Assembly: GCF_000647975.1 (NCBI RefSeq)
Contig: NZ_JFKE01000003.1
Span: 382,206-446,205, forward strand
Source: Actibacterium mucosum KCTC 23349
GTDB taxonomy: Bacteria > Pseudomonadota > Alphaproteobacteria > Rhodobacterales > Rhodobacteraceae
Direction of reading: 5' to 3'
DNA: 64,000 nucleotides
In this document: positions 52,214 through 61,905 of the stretch, in pieces
Position numbering within the stretch: position 1 is the first letter of the stretch
How the letters are laid out: every line of letters starts with the position of its first letter
Made by a program: the position numbers and the translations under genes
Notes under the pieces: generated by a model
Seen by the model: the letters and a program-made list of their open reading frames with translations, nothing else
Databases searched by the model: none
Told to the model about the DNA's origin: nothing

Positions 52214-53419
52214 ATGTGGGATAGACTGCTTGACCAGATGCTGACGCACCTGATCCGACGAGGTGCACTTGAAATAACGCTGCCGGACCAACCCACCCGT
52301 CGCTATGGCGATGCAGGTGCTGACGCGATACGGCTATTTGTCGAGGACCCGGATTTTGCGCGCAAAGCGGTGTTAAACCCAGACCTGACCGTGGGCGAGG
52401 CCTATATGGACGGGCGTTTGACCATTGGCGACGACGACCTGCACGGATTTCTGGGCCTTGTCCTGGACAATCGCGGGCATGGGGCCAGCCACTGGTCGCT
52501 GAACGCAAACCTTTTACTGCGGCGCCTGATCCGCCGGGTACAGCAAAACAACCCCATCGGTACGGCGCAATCCAACGTTGCGCATCACTATGACCTGTCG
52601 GCGGCGCTGTATGACCTGTTTCTGGATGCCGACAAACAGTATTCCTGCGCCTACTTCAAAACGCCGGATGACAGTTTGGAGCAGGCGCAGGCGCAGAAAA
52701 AGGCCCATATTGCCGCCAAACTGAACCTGTCGCCCGGAATGCGTGTTCTGGATATCGGCTGTGGCTGGGGCGGTATGGGCCTGACACTGGCCAAGGATTA
52801 CGGCGTGCGCGTGGTCGGCGTGACCCTCAGCGAAGAGCAACACAAAATCGCCGTTGCGCGCGCGGCCGAGGCTGGGCTGTCGGAACGTGTGGATTTCCGG
52901 CTGGTCGATTATCGTGAAGTGAACGAAACCTTCGACCGGATTGTCTCGGTGGGCATGTTCGAACATGTGGGCGTTCCGCATTATCGCGAGTATTTCCGCC
53001 ATGTTCACGACAAGCTGAACAAGTCCGGCGTGGCGCTGATTCATACCATCGGGCGGGCTGAACCGCCGGGCACAACCAGCCCCTGGGTGCTTAAATATAT
53101 CTTTCCCGGCGGCTATGTGCCCGCCATGTCCGAAGCCATGAAGGCGATAGAGAAAGAGCGGCTTTATACAACCGATGTCGAAATTTGGCGCCTGCACTAT
53201 GCGGATACTCTGCGCCATTGGTACGATCGGTTCGTCGCGCGACAGGACGATGCGCGCGAGCTTTACGACGACCGGTTCTGTCGCATGTGGCGCTATTATC
53301 TGGCGGCCAGCGAGATGACCTTTCGCAAGCACCGCCAGGTGGTGTTTCAGTTCCAACTGACCAAACAGCAGGATGCGGTGCCCTTGACACGCGACTATAT
53401 CTACCTGCAAAGGCCGTAA
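52214..53419 (+). CDS. cyclopropane-fatty-acyl-phospholipid synthase family methyltransferase
   Basis: 401 residues from ATG 52214 (MWDRLLDQMLTHLIRRGALE), preceded by GCGAGGGGAC; an ATG 7 codons earlier sits in the hairpin loop and is less likely. Motif I of SAM binding is VLDIGCGWGGMGLTLAKDYG, with VGVTLSEEQHKIAVARAAEA; SVGMFEHVGVPHYREYF and FPGGYVPAMSE are CFA-synthase signatures. It likely methylenates unsaturated phospholipid acyl chains at the membrane surface, using SAM. Divergent from pabB. Confidence 0.93.
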   Translation: MWDRLLDQMLTHLIRRGALEITLPDQPTRRYGDAGADAIRLFVEDPDFARKAVLNPDLTVGEAYMDGRLTIGDDDLHGFLGLVLDNRGHGASHWSLNANLLLRRLIRRVQQNNPIGTAQSNVAHHYDLSAALYDLFLDADKQYSCAYFKTPDDSLEQAQAQKKAHIAAKLNLSPGMRVLDIGCGWGGMGLTLAKDYGVRVVGVTLSEEQHKIAVARAAEAGLSERVDFRLVDYREVNETFDRIVSVGMFEHVGVPHYREYFRHVHDKLNKSGVALIHTIGRAEPPGTTSPWVLKYIFPGGYVPAMSEAMKAIEKERLYTTDVEIWRLHYADTLRHWYDRFVARQDDARELYDDRFCRMWRYYLAASEMTFRKHRQVVFQFQLTKQQDAVPLTRDYIYLQRP

Positions 53420-53471
53420 TCCTGCCGTTTTCGCCTGTTAGACCCGCGTGAAACAAACGGTCGAGCAGCAC

Positions 53472-54767
53472 ATGTCGCAGAAAAAACAGAGCATTTGTAT
53501 CAAAACTGCCCTTGCCGTGGCGGCGTTGGCAGGATGGTGCCTGTTCCAGTTCTGGCGCATGTGGTCCGCGTTTCCGCCGGACTTGTCGGCGCTTTACATG
53601 GCGGGCTATCTGCACGCCGAAGGCATGTATGACCTGATTTATGCCCGCCCCAGCGGGTTTTTCGGCGGCACCCCGCGCGAGTGGTGGGGCATCCTGCCCC
53701 GGTTGGGCCTATCCGGCGAAAACGTGTTGCCATACGTGTACCCGCCGCTTTGGGCCGGGTTGTTGTCGCCCATTGCCGGCGCCCTTTCACCCGAGGCGTT
53801 TTTTCGTGGCGCGTTGTTGATCCAGATCCCAATGATCGCTGCGTCGGTTGTGTTGGCCTGGCGCATTCTGCGGCCTACGTCGCTGCCGCTTTGGGCGTGG
53901 ATCATGATTTCGGTTGGTTTGCTCAGCACGTCGATGCTGTCAAAATTCGCAGTGGTGCAGCTTCAACCGCAGATCACGGTGATATTCCTGATCCTGCTGT
54001 CGTTCGAAAGATATGGTGCAGGCAAAGCACAGATGGCGGGCGCGATCCTTGCGATTGCAGCGGCGCTGAAGCTGGCGCCGGTCGTTCTGGCGGTGATCTT
54101 TGTTATGGACCGCAATTGGACAGCTTTTCGCATGTGCGCGTTGGTTGGCGTCTGCCTTGCGGCTGTCAGCGTGACCTTGATGGGGCCGCAATTGCATTTT
54201 GCGTTTCTGGACAGCGTGCGCAGCCTGTCGGACGGTGTTTTTATCACGTCGGTCAACTACTCGGTCAACGCGATGTTGCACGGTATCGGGATCGAGATGG
54301 GTTTTTTCCAAACCTGGGTCGATCTGAATACGCGCAACATTCGCCTGAACAGCAGCGAAGTCCTGGTAGACCGCCTTTGCCTTGCGTTGCTCGCCTTCTC
54401 ACTGATCGCCGTGTTGTGGCGCACCCGGGCCATGAGCGAACGCACACGTCTAACCGTGCGGATCTTTGCCATTGCGGGTTTGTTCAGCCTTTTTGGTCCC
54501 CTGGGTTGGGCACATTACTTCGTTCTGCAGATGCTTTTGGTTCCGGCCATGATCCCGATTCTGGGGGCGCGGTCCGGGGGGCTGATTCTGTTGGTGTTTG
54601 GTCTGATGACGTCTGTGCCCGCCTTCAACATGCTGCGCTCGGCCTATTCGAGCGATCTGCCAGTAATGGCCGCCAGTACCATCATGATGTTGCTTACAAT
54701 CTGGGCCATCACCTCGCGTCCGCACGCGCGCCCACGTCGCATGCCGAAACCAACACCCGCCCAATAA
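53472..54767 (+). CDS. GT87/DUF2029-type polytopic glycosyltransferase-like membrane protein
   Basis: 431 residues from ATG 53472 (MSQKKQSICIKTALAVAALA); a GTG at 53448 is an alternative. About ten hydrophobic helices. The N-terminal loop FPPDLSALYMAGYLHAEGMY is the family's first periplasmic segment, with the conserved acidic residue that acts in catalysis. Members are GT-C-fold enzymes using polyprenyl-phosphate sugars, as in mycobacterial mannosyltransferases; the acceptor here is unknown. The stop TAA lies in the loop of a Rho-independent terminator. Confidence 0.85.
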   Translation: MSQKKQSICIKTALAVAALAGWCLFQFWRMWSAFPPDLSALYMAGYLHAEGMYDLIYARPSGFFGGTPREWWGILPRLGLSGENVLPYVYPPLWAGLLSPIAGALSPEAFFRGALLIQIPMIAASVVLAWRILRPTSLPLWAWIMISVGLLSTSMLSKFAVVQLQPQITVIFLILLSFERYGAGKAQMAGAILAIAAALKLAPVVLAVIFVMDRNWTAFRMCALVGVCLAAVSVTLMGPQLHFAFLDSVRSLSDGVFITSVNYSVNAMLHGIGIEMGFFQTWVDLNTRNIRLNSSEVLVDRLCLALLAFSLIAVLWRTRAMSERTRLTVRIFAIAGLFSLFGPLGWAHYFVLQMLLVPAMIPILGARSGGLILLVFGLMTSVPAFNMLRSAYSSDLPVMAASTIMMLLTIWAITSRPHARPRRMPKPTPAQ

Positions 54768-54777
54768 GCGGGTTTTT
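54755..54777 (+). terminator. Rho-independent terminator overlapping stop codon
   Basis: ACCCGC-CCAATAA-GCGGGT followed by TTTTT at 54773-54777. The TAA stop of the GT87-like gene is in the loop. The stem-loop and U-run separate this gene from carB. Confidence 0.85.
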
Positions 54778-54842
54778 GGGCTTGCGCAGTTCTGCCGCAA
54801 GTCTATAACCCCCCAGAATTTGCCATACGCCGGGGGTCCGAG

Positions 54843-57800
54843 ATGCCAAAAAGAACCGATATCAGTTCCATTATGATCATCGGCGCAGGGCCCATCGTTA
54901 TTGGGCAAGCGTGCGAGTTCGACTATTCCGGTGCGCAGGCTTGTAAGGCGCTGCGCGAGGAAGGCTATCGCGTGATCCTGGTGAACTCGAACCCTGCCAC
55001 GATCATGACCGATCCCGAACTGGCCGATGCGACCTATATCGAGCCGATCACACCCGAGATTGTCGCCAAGATCATCGAGAAAGAGCGCCCGGATGCACTG
55101 CTGCCCACGATGGGCGGGCAGACCGGCCTGAACACCTCGCTGGCGCTCGAAGAGATGGGCGTTCTGGACAAGTTCGGGGTCGAGATGATCGGCGCCAAGC
55201 GCGACGCCATCGAAATGGCCGAAGACCGCAAATTGTTCCGCGAGGCAATGGACCGCCTGGGCATCGAGAACCCGCGCGCGGCCATCGTGACGGCCCCCAA
55301 GGACGCTTCGGGCAAGAAAGACCTGTCCGCCGGCGTCGCATTGGCGATGGATACGCTGGAAGAGATCGGTCTGCCGGCCATCATCCGCCCGGCCTTTACG
55401 CTGGGCGGTACCGGCGGCGGCGTCGCTTATAACCGCGACGACTACGAGGCGATTTGTCGGTCGGGCATGGACGCTTCGCCGGTGGGTCAGATCCTTGTCG
55501 ATGAAAGCCTGCTGGGCTGGAAAGAATACGAGATGGAGGTGGTGCGCGACAAAGCCGACAACGCCATCATCGTGTGTTCCATCGAAAACGTCGACCCGAT
55601 GGGCGTGCATACCGGCGACAGCATTACCGTGGCCCCGGCCCTGACGCTGACGGATAAAGAGTACCAGCTGATGCGCACACATTCGATCAACGTGCTGCGC
55701 GAGATCGGGGTGGAAACCGGCGGATCAAACGTGCAATGGGCGGTAAACCCCGAAGACGGCCGCATGGTGGTGATCGAGATGAACCCGCGGGTGTCGCGGT
55801 CCTCGGCGCTGGCCTCCAAGGCCACCGGGTTCCCGATTGCCAAGATCGCGGCGAAACTGGCGGTGGGCTATACGCTGGACGAGCTGGACAATGACATCAC
55901 CAAGGTCACGCCCGCGTCGTTTGAACCCACCATCGACTATGTGGTCACCAAGATCCCGAAATTCGCGTTTGAGAAATTCCCGGGTTCGGAACCCTATCTG
56001 ACCACGGCGATGAAGTCTGTGGGCGAAGCAATGGCCATTGGCCGCACGATCCACGAGTCGCTGCAAAAGGCGTTGGCCTCGATGGAATCGGGTTTGACCG
56101 GCTTTGACGAGGTGGAAATCGAAGGTGCGCCCAACAAGGCCGCCGTGATTGCCGCCATTTCGGTGGCAACACCGGATCGGATGCGCACCATCGCGCAGGC
56201 CATGCGTCATGGGCTGACCAATGACGAGATTCAGGCGGCAACCGCCTTTGACCCTTGGTTCCTGAACCGCATCCGCGAGATCGTGGACGCCGAAGCTGAT
56301 CTGCGCAAGAACGGTTTGCCGACGACCGAGGAAGGTCTGCGCGCCATCAAGATGCTGGGCTTTACCGATGCCCGCCTTGCCGTCCTGACCGGACGCGACG
56401 AGGGCCAGGTGCGCCGCGCCCGCCGCAATCTGGGTGTGAATGCCGTGTTCAAACGCATCGACACCTGCGCCGCCGAGTTCGAGGCGCAGACGCCCTATAT
56501 GTACTCCACCTACGAGCACCCGGTGATGGGCGAGGTCGAGGACGAGGCGCGCCCGTCCGACAAAACCAAGGTGGTGATCCTGGGCGGTGGCCCGAACCGG
56601 ATCGGCCAGGGGATCGAGTTCGATTATTGCTGCTGCCACGCCTGTTTTGCGCTGACCGACGCGGGTTACGAAACGATCATGATCAACTGCAACCCCGAGA
56701 CAGTGTCGACCGACTATGACACCTCGGACCGGCTGTATTTCGAACCGCTGACCTTCGAGCATGTGATGGAGATTCTGCGGGTCGAGCAGGAAAAGGGCAC
56801 GCTGCACGGCGTGATCGTGCAGTTTGGCGGGCAGACGCCGCTGAAACTGGCCAACGCGCTGGAGGAAGAGGGCATCCCGATCCTCGGCACCTCGCCCGAC
56901 GCCATCGATCTGGCCGAAGACCGTGAACGGTTCCAGGCGCTGGTCAACAAGCTGAACCTGAAGCAACCGCGCAATGGCATCGCCGCAACCGATGCCGAAG
57001 CGTTGAAGATTGCCGAAGAGATCGGGTTTCCATTGGTGATCCGCCCGTCCTACGTTCTGGGTGGCCGCGCCATGGAAATCGTGCGCGATATGGCGCAGCT
57101 GGAACGGTATATCCGCGAGGCCGTGGTGGTTTCGGGTGACAGCCCGGTATTGCTGGACAGCTATTTGTCGGGCGCCACCGAGGTGGATGTAGATGCGCTG
57201 AGCGATGGTACAGCCGTACATGTGGCCGGCATTATGCAGCATATCGAAGAGGCCGGCGTACATTCGGGCGACAGCGCCTGCTCGCTGCCGCCGCATTCGC
57301 TGCCGGCTGACATAATTGACGAACTAAAGCGCCAGACCGAGGCGCTGGCGCTGTCATTGGGCGTTGTGGGCCTTATGAACGTGCAGTTCGCGGTAAAAGA
57401 TGGCGAGATTTTCCTGATCGAAGTGAACCCGCGCGCCAGCCGCACGGTGCCATTTGTGGCCAAGGCTGTGAACTCGCCCATCGCATCAATTGCCTCGCGT
57501 TTGATGGCCGGAGAGGAACTGAAAGAATTCGATCTGGTGGATCCGCAGATTGACCGCTTCGCGGTGAAAGAAGCCGTTCTGCCCTTTGCCCGTTTCCCTG
57601 GCGTTGACACGTTGTTGGGACCGGAAATGCGGTCGACAGGCGAGGTCATGGGATCAGACACGTCCTTCGCCCGGGCGTTCCTCAAGGCGCAGCTGGGTGC
57701 AGGGGTGGACCTGCCCACCGATGGTGTGGTGTTCTTCTCGATCAAGGATGATGACAAGACCCCGCAACTGGCCGAGACCGGTCAAATTCTTGTGGATCTG

Positions 57801-58109
57801 GGCTTCTCCATCGTTGCCACACGCGGCACGGCGGCTTTCCTTGAAGGGCAAGGTATTGCCTGCGAGGTGGTCAACAAGGTCTATGAAGGCCGCCCGAACA
57901 TCGTTGACGTGATGAAAGACGGCGGCATTGCCTTGGTAATGAATACCACCGAAGGCGCGCAGGCGGTTGAAGATAGCCGTTCAATGCGCTCGGTCGCGCT
58001 GCACGACAAAATCCCGTATTTTACAACCGCCGCCGCAAGCCACGCCGCCGCTCTGGCGATGAAATCGCGCGAGATGGGTGAGATCGAGGTGAAGGCACTG
58101 CAAGTTTAG
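54843..58109 (+). CDS. carB: carbamoyl-phosphate synthase large subunit
   Basis: 1088 residues. Two homologous ATP-grasp synthetase halves: the carboxyphosphate half opens [20 protein letters not shown], and the carbamoyl-phosphate half repeats the pattern with [20 protein letters not shown]; each has the [11 protein letters not shown] / [10 protein letters not shown] substrate loop. An oligomerisation domain lies between them (about residues 400-560) and the C-terminal MGS-like allosteric domain ends the protein. With CarA it supplies carbamoyl phosphate to argF (this window) and pyrB. carA is not here. A short SD-like GGGGGTCCGAG precedes the ATG. Confidence 0.98.
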   Translation: MPKRTDISSIMIIGAGPIVIGQACEFDYSGAQACKALREEGYRVILVNSNPATIMTDPELADATYIEPITPEIVAKIIEKERPDALLPTMGGQTGLNTSLALEEMGVLDKFGVEMIGAKRDAIEMAEDRKLFREAMDRLGIENPRAAIVTAPKDASGKKDLSAGVALAMDTLEEIGLPAIIRPAFTLGGTGGGVAYNRDDYEAICRSGMDASPVGQILVDESLLGWKEYEMEVVRDKADNAIIVCSIENVDPMGVHTGDSITVAPALTLTDKEYQLMRTHSINVLREIGVETGGSNVQWAVNPEDGRMVVIEMNPRVSRSSALASKATGFPIAKIAAKLAVGYTLDELDNDITKVTPASFEPTIDYVVTKIPKFAFEKFPGSEPYLTTAMKSVGEAMAIGRTIHESLQKALASMESGLTGFDEVEIEGAPNKAAVIAAISVATPDRMRTIAQAMRHGLTNDEIQAATAFDPWFLNRIREIVDAEADLRKNGLPTTEEGLRAIKMLGFTDARLAVLTGRDEGQVRRARRNLGVNAVFKRIDTCAAEFEAQTPYMYSTYEHPVMGEVEDEARPSDKTKVVILGGGPNRIGQGIEFDYCCCHACFALTDAGYETIMINCNPETVSTDYDTSDRLYFEPLTFEHVMEILRVEQEKGTLHGVIVQFGGQTPLKLANALEEEGIPILGTSPDAIDLAEDRERFQALVNKLNLKQPRNGIAATDAEALKIAEEIGFPLVIRPSYVLGGRAMEIVRDMAQLERYIREAVVVSGDSPVLLDSYLSGATEVDVDALSDGTAVHVAGIMQHIEEAGVHSGDSACSLPPHSLPADIIDELKRQTEALALSLGVVGLMNVQFAVKDGEIFLIEVNPRASRTVPFVAKAVNSPIASIASRLMAGEELKEFDLVDPQIDRFAVKEAVLPFARFPGVDTLLGPEMRSTGEVMGSDTSFARAFLKAQLGAGVDLPTDGVVFFSIKDDDKTPQLAETGQILVDLGFSIVATRGTAAFLEGQGIACEVVNKVYEGRPNIVDVMKDGGIALVMNTTEGAQAVEDSRSMRSVALHDKIPYFTTAAASHAAALAMKSREMGEIEVKALQV

Positions 58110-58132
58110 GCCCGTGTGCGAAAGGGGGAGGT

Positions 58133-59218
58133 TTGGCATCTATCAGCAGTTACCAATTACCTCGCGACAGGTATTCACGAGACACCTTCATTGCGCCCGA
58201 GGACTTGCCCGACAATTTTGATCGTCGGTTTGATTTCAATACCCTGATCTACGACGTGTTCTGGACGGGCAAAAAGGTTGTCATCGTCTGCCCAAAGCTG
58301 CGCAACTTTGAACCTTTGCTGATGCAAGCCGACCTTCGTCTGGATCGCGAGAAGGTAACAAAACTCAAGCTGCGCAAGCGCCGGCGACATGACTATGTGA
58401 CGATCCCCTGTCGCCGCCAACCCGGCACATTGTCCGTTGACGCAGGCGACGTGGCCTTCGATCTGCCGGTTAACAATCACCAACTGGACAGGTTCGCGGG
58501 CCTAAATGCGCATGTGAACATGCTGAAAAACGACGATCTTGAGTGGATCAGAGACTTTGCCAGGTTCACAAAACGCCTGCACGGGATGCAGGCCATGGTG
58601 ATCCTGGACAACGGATCAACCGACTTCGCCCCGGACGAGATCTGTGACGCTCTGGCACCGGTGGGCCTGGACGCGGTTGAGGTTCTTCGCTTTCCATTTC
58701 CCTACGGCGCTGAAATGCATACCAATTTCATGCAGGTGAGCGGCATGGAAGTGGCACGACAACGGCTTTTGTCCTGTGCCCGCGCCGTGTTGGTGTGCGA
58801 TATTGACGAAATGGTCTACAGTAATTCTGGACGCTCGGTTTTTGACGCGGCGGTTCAATCACCAATTGGATTTGTGTCATTCCCCGGCCTTTGGCGCGCG
58901 CCCCCACCGATGGCTGAAGGTAAACCCCTGCATCGCGACCATGTCTGGATCTCGCGCGAGAACTCACGCTGTTCAATGAAATACTGTATCAATCCGCGCG
59001 GGCTGATGCGCAGCGTCAGTTGGGACGTCCACAAGCCCGACTTCATTTCGATCGATAAAGCGTTCTACAGCAAGGACCTTGGCTATTTTCACTGTGCGGC
59101 CATCACAACCGGCTGGAAAAGCAAAGATCGCACGCAAAACAAGAACACAGAGTCAGAATTCTGCCCCCTGGCAAGCCGGATCTTTGCAGAAGGCTTGGAT
59201 GACGTCACGGAAGCCTAG
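58133..59218 (+). CDS. glycosyltransferase-like protein (GT-A fold, GT92/DUF23-like)
   Basis: 361 residues with a TTG start at 58133 (GGGGGAGG just upstream at 58123-58131; spacing is short, so the start is uncertain). The segment MQAMVILDNGSTDFAPDEIC is the GT-A nucleotide-sugar strand and CDIDEMVYSN supplies a DxD-like Asp pair for metal and sugar nucleotide. The N-terminal 110 residues are unrecognised. Homologues are often annotated as glycosyltransferase family 2 or 92 and sit in surface-polysaccharide loci; no such locus is seen here, so the acceptor is unknown. Confidence 0.75.
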   Translation: MASISSYQLPRDRYSRDTFIAPEDLPDNFDRRFDFNTLIYDVFWTGKKVVIVCPKLRNFEPLLMQADLRLDREKVTKLKLRKRRRHDYVTIPCRRQPGTLSVDAGDVAFDLPVNNHQLDRFAGLNAHVNMLKNDDLEWIRDFARFTKRLHGMQAMVILDNGSTDFAPDEICDALAPVGLDAVEVLRFPFPYGAEMHTNFMQVSGMEVARQRLLSCARAVLVCDIDEMVYSNSGRSVFDAAVQSPIGFVSFPGLWRAPPPMAEGKPLHRDHVWISRENSRCSMKYCINPRGLMRSVSWDVHKPDFISIDKAFYSKDLGYFHCAAITTGWKSKDRTQNKNTESEFCPLASRIFAEGLDDVTEA

Positions 59219-59233
59219 CGACGAAGGGATGCC

Positions 59234-59692
59234 CTACGTTGCCTCTTCTTCGAGGTGCAGCTTCATTTCCAACAGAACTTCTTGCAGCGCCACGGTTTCG
59301 CGCAACAGGCGTTTGGCTTCGTTGATGGTGATGATTCCATCCTCGATCGACTGGGTGTATTCCGACATTAGCATTGCGAACCGTTGTGACAGGGCCACCA
59401 CGTCACTGGTCACGCCACCGCTGCTTTCAGAGTTGCGGCGGTTTTGCGAATACGACAGCGTAATCCCCTGCAATTCGGCCAAAGCCGTTGTAACATGCGG
59501 AAATTTCGCCTCTTTTTCCAAGGCGGCCACTGCGTCGACCGGCATGAACCGGTCCGAGTGTTCGTCGGAATCTGAATAATACCGGCCCAGAGTCGCCTTG
59601 GATTTGCCGGTGATTTCGCACGCAGCTTCGATGCCCACGTCCTTGACCAGTGCTTCGCAGTGCTTCTTCAGATAGCTTCCAATGCCCGCCAT
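59234..59692 (-). CDS. helix-turn-helix protein with coiled-coil tail
   Basis: 152 residues. Residues 15-40 (EALVKDVGIEAACEITGKSK and ATLGRYYSD) resemble a phage-type helix-turn-helix that reads DNA with a short wing; residues 90-150 are a long amphipathic helix (ITINEAKRLLRETVALQEVL, then LLEMKLHLEEE) suited to dimerisation. No established family. Convergent with the glycosyltransferase gene and followed by no partner on its own strand; its 5' side is the 343-base region with several hairpins. Confidence 0.7.
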   Translation of the reverse strand: MAGIGSYLKKHCEALVKDVGIEAACEITGKSKATLGRYYSDSDEHSDRFMPVDAVAALEKEAKFPHVTTALAELQGITLSYSQNRRNSESSGGVTSDVVALSQRFAMLMSEYTQSIEDGIITINEAKRLLRETVALQEVLLEMKLHLEEEAT

Positions 59693-59782
59693 ACTTACCT
59701 TTACGTTCGCAATATCGTTCCTAAGGGGAAAGCCCCCTCTCTTTTCCCATTAATGCCAAGATCATGATTTGTCATATAGAAA

Positions 59783-59805
59783 ACGGTTCCCGCTGCGGGA
59801 ACCGT
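59783..59805. promoter_or_regulatory. 23-base near-perfect palindrome ACGGTTCCCGC-T-GCGGGAACCGT
   Basis: Two 11-base arms around a single T, 91 bases upstream of the HTH gene start. As DNA it is a good candidate operator for a dimeric protein; as RNA it would be a stable hairpin with a 7-base loop. Confidence 0.55.
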
Positions 59806-59937
59806 AGCGAGTAATCGGTGTCCCCAGCATCGATTCTGCGTCAAGGGGCGTGCTGATCAGTACCCTGGTCGGGTACATTACAAGTGCATTGTTGTGCGTC
59901 AGCCGCCCCTGTTCCCGTCTTGAAGGTGCTCAAGAAA

Positions 59938-59965
59938 TGCCGCCGGTTTTCCCCAACCGGCGGCA
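59938..59965. terminator. 11-bp-stem hairpin of uncertain direction
   Basis: TGCCGCCGGTT-TTCCCC-AACCGGCGGCA, perfect 11-bp arms. On the minus strand the stem is followed by TTTCTTGAG; there is no strong U-run on either side. It may end a small RNA or be a leader hairpin of tdk. Confidence 0.4.
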
Positions 59966-60035
59966 ACTTGACTTGCGGGCGTTGGGGCGTTTTGCCATAC
60001 CGGAACGAACCGAAATTTTGTGACGGGCGGCGATC

Positions 60036-60617
60036 TTGGCCAAGCTGTATTTTCATTACTCGACCATGAATGCGGGCAAGTCGACGGTCCTGTTGCAAGC
60101 GGCCTACAACTATCGTGAACGCGGCATGCAGGTGCACCTGATGACCGCCAAACTGGACGACCGCGCCGGCGAGGGGCAGATTGCGTCGCGCATTGGCATT
60201 TCAGATCAGGCTGACACCTTTGTTCCGGGCGACGATCTTTTTGCAGCTTTGGAAAAGCGGCTGGTCGCCGGACCATGTGCATGTGCCTTCATCGACGAGG
60301 CACAGTTTCTGACCGAAGCGCAGGTTTGGCAACTGGCCCGTGCCGTCGACGACCTGAAGGTTCCGGTTATGTGCTACGGGCTGCGTGTAGACTTTCAGGG
60401 CAAGCTTTTTCCGGGTTCAGCGGCTCTGTTGGCACTGGCCGACGAAATGCGCGAGGTGCGCACGATCTGCCATTGCGGCAAGAAGGCCACAATGGTGGTT
60501 CGGCTGGGTCCGGACGGCAAGGTCATGCGCGACGGCGATCAGGTACAGGTTGGCGGCAACGAGACCTATGTCTCTCTTTGCCGCTATCACTGGCGCGAGG
60601 CTATGGGCGATCTTTAA
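60036..60617 (+). CDS. tdk: thymidine kinase
   Basis: 193 residues with a TTG start at 60036 giving MAKLYFHYSTMNAGKSTVLL, where the family's N-terminus is well conserved, so the unusual start is credible. P-loop STMNAGKST, Walker B with CACAFIDEAQFL, lasso segment VPVMCYGLRVDFQGKLFPGS. The zinc site includes TICHCGKKATM and LCRYHW at the C-terminus. It phosphorylates thymidine in salvage. Convergent with the hydroxyacid dehydrogenase gene, stops overlapping by 4 bases. Confidence 0.96.
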   Translation: MAKLYFHYSTMNAGKSTVLLQAAYNYRERGMQVHLMTAKLDDRAGEGQIASRIGISDQADTFVPGDDLFAALEKRLVAGPCACAFIDEAQFLTEAQVWQLARAVDDLKVPVMCYGLRVDFQGKLFPGSAALLALADEMREVRTICHCGKKATMVVRLGPDGKVMRDGDQVQVGGNETYVSLCRYHWREAMGDL

Positions 60618-61570
60618 ACTGCGTTAGGCGGCACTTCGCCGGCCAGCACCGCACGAATGTTTTCGACCGCCATCAACCCCATACGCTCGCGTACTTCCAA
60701 GGCGGCTGTACCCAGATGTGGCAACAACGTCACGTTGTCCAGCACGCGCAAGGCTTCGGGCACCTCGGGTTCAAATTCATAGACGTCCAAGCCCGCCGCC
60801 GCGATCTGGCCGGTTTGCAGCGCCGTGATCAGAGCCGCCTCGTCCACGACGTCGCCACGAGCAATGTTAACAAAATGGGCCCGGGACTGCATGGCCTGGA
60901 AGAATTCGGCATTGATCATGTGATGCGTTTGGGGGCTGCCGGGAACGGCAACCACGATAATCTCGGCCCAGTTCGCCAAGTCACTCAGGCTGTCCATCTG
61001 CGTTGCGGGGACACCGGCATCGGCAACGCGGCTGCGGTTGTAGAAGGCAATCTCCATGCCGAACCCGTTGTGGCAACGCGCGGCAATGGCCTTGCCAATC
61101 CGCCCCATACCCACGACGCCCAGCTTGCGCCCGGTTACATGGGTGCCCAGCATCTGTATTGGGGTCCATCCCTCCCATTTGCCGGCGCGCACCATGCGTT
61201 CGCCCTCGCCCGCACGGCGGCACGACATCAAGATCAGCGTCATGGCGATATCTGCAGTGGCATCGGTTACCGCGCCCGGCGTGTTGGACACAACTATGCC
61301 CTTGGCCCGGCAGGCCTCGGCGTTGATATGGTTATACCCCACCCCGAAATTGGCCAGAATCTTGGTGCGCGGCGTTTCAAACTCGGCCAGCAATTCCTCG
61401 GTCACGCGGTCGCCGAGTGTCGGCATGATCGCGTCGTAAAGCGCAAGTGCGGCGCGCAGTTCGGTCGCGGTCATGGGCTCGGGGTTGTCGCGCAGCTCAA
61501 CGTCGCCCAACTGCTGGGCCGCCTCTATAACGGCCTCGGGGAAAGGTCGGGTCAGCAAAATCTTTGTCAT
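60614..61570 (-). CDS. D-2-hydroxyacid dehydrogenase (glyoxylate/hydroxypyruvate reductase-like)
   Basis: 318 residues from ATG 61570 (MTKILLTRPFPEAVIEAAQQ), which overlaps the csaA stop by one base. Rossmann motif KLGVVGMGRIGKAIAARCH, catalytic Arg in NIARGDVVDE, and the Glu/His relay in EFEPEVPEAL and LLPHLGTAALE. It reduces glyoxylate, hydroxypyruvate or a similar 2-oxo acid with NAD(P)H. The first gene of the downstream half of a four-gene minus-strand series (YbjN, proC, csaA, this). Confidence 0.93.
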   Translation of the reverse strand: MTKILLTRPFPEAVIEAAQQLGDVELRDNPEPMTATELRAALALYDAIMPTLGDRVTEELLAEFETPRTKILANFGVGYNHINAEACRAKGIVVSNTPGAVTDATADIAMTLILMSCRRAGEGERMVRAGKWEGWTPIQMLGTHVTGRKLGVVGMGRIGKAIAARCHNGFGMEIAFYNRSRVADAGVPATQMDSLSDLANWAEIIVVAVPGSPQTHHMINAEFFQAMQSRAHFVNIARGDVVDEAALITALQTGQIAAAGLDVYEFEPEVPEALRVLDNVTLLPHLGTAALEVRERMGLMAVENIRAVLAGEVPPNAV

Positions 61571-61905
61571 CAATACATCCTTCCGCCAAGTGGCACATCT
61601 TTGTCGGGGGTCAGCAGAACCACCGCGTCGTTTTCATCCGGCACGCCCAGCACCAGGACCTCGGACATGAATTTTCCGATCTGTCGGGGCGGGAAATTGA
61701 CCACGCCCATCACCCTTTTTCCGACCAACGTGTCGGGCGCGTAGTGCACCGTGATTTGGGCTGAGCTTTTGCGGACCCCGATTTCGGCACCAAAATCCAC
61801 CCACAGCTTGATCGCGGGTTTGCGAGCCTCGGGGAATGGTTCGGCTTGCACGATTTGCCCAACGCGAATGTCGAGCTTGAGGAAGTCGTCGAAGGAGATT
61901 GTCAT
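61570..61905 (-). CDS. csaA: tRNA-binding protein, CsaA family
   Basis: 111 residues, a single OB-fold EMAP-type tRNA-binding domain (FLKLDIRVGQIVQAEPFPEA; then KLWVDFGAEIGVRKSSAQIT; VVNFPPRQIGKFMSEVLVLG). The Bacillus homologue CsaA has chaperone-like activity and binds tRNA; the main role is not settled. The start overlaps the proC stop by 4 bases and its stop overlaps the dehydrogenase start by 1, so the three form a tightly coupled operon. Confidence 0.92.
   Translation of the reverse strand: MTISFDDFLKLDIRVGQIVQAEPFPEARKPAIKLWVDFGAEIGVRKSSAQITVHYAPDTLVGKRVMGVVNFPPRQIGKFMSEVLVLGVPDENDAVVLLTPDKDVPLGGRMY

Larger units (their letters stand above)
59693..60035. other. gene-free region with several inverted repeats
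   Basis: No convincing reading frame in 343 bases between the divergent HTH and tdk genes. It holds four dyads: AGGGG-AAAG-CCCCT near 59727; the long palindrome at 59783; GTACCC-TGGTC-GGGTAC at 59860-59876; and the hairpin at 59938. Promoters for both genes must be here. Confidence 0.55.

Noticed and set aside
55725-57296. 523-residue frame opposite carB
   Set aside because: Antisense of a universally conserved gene.
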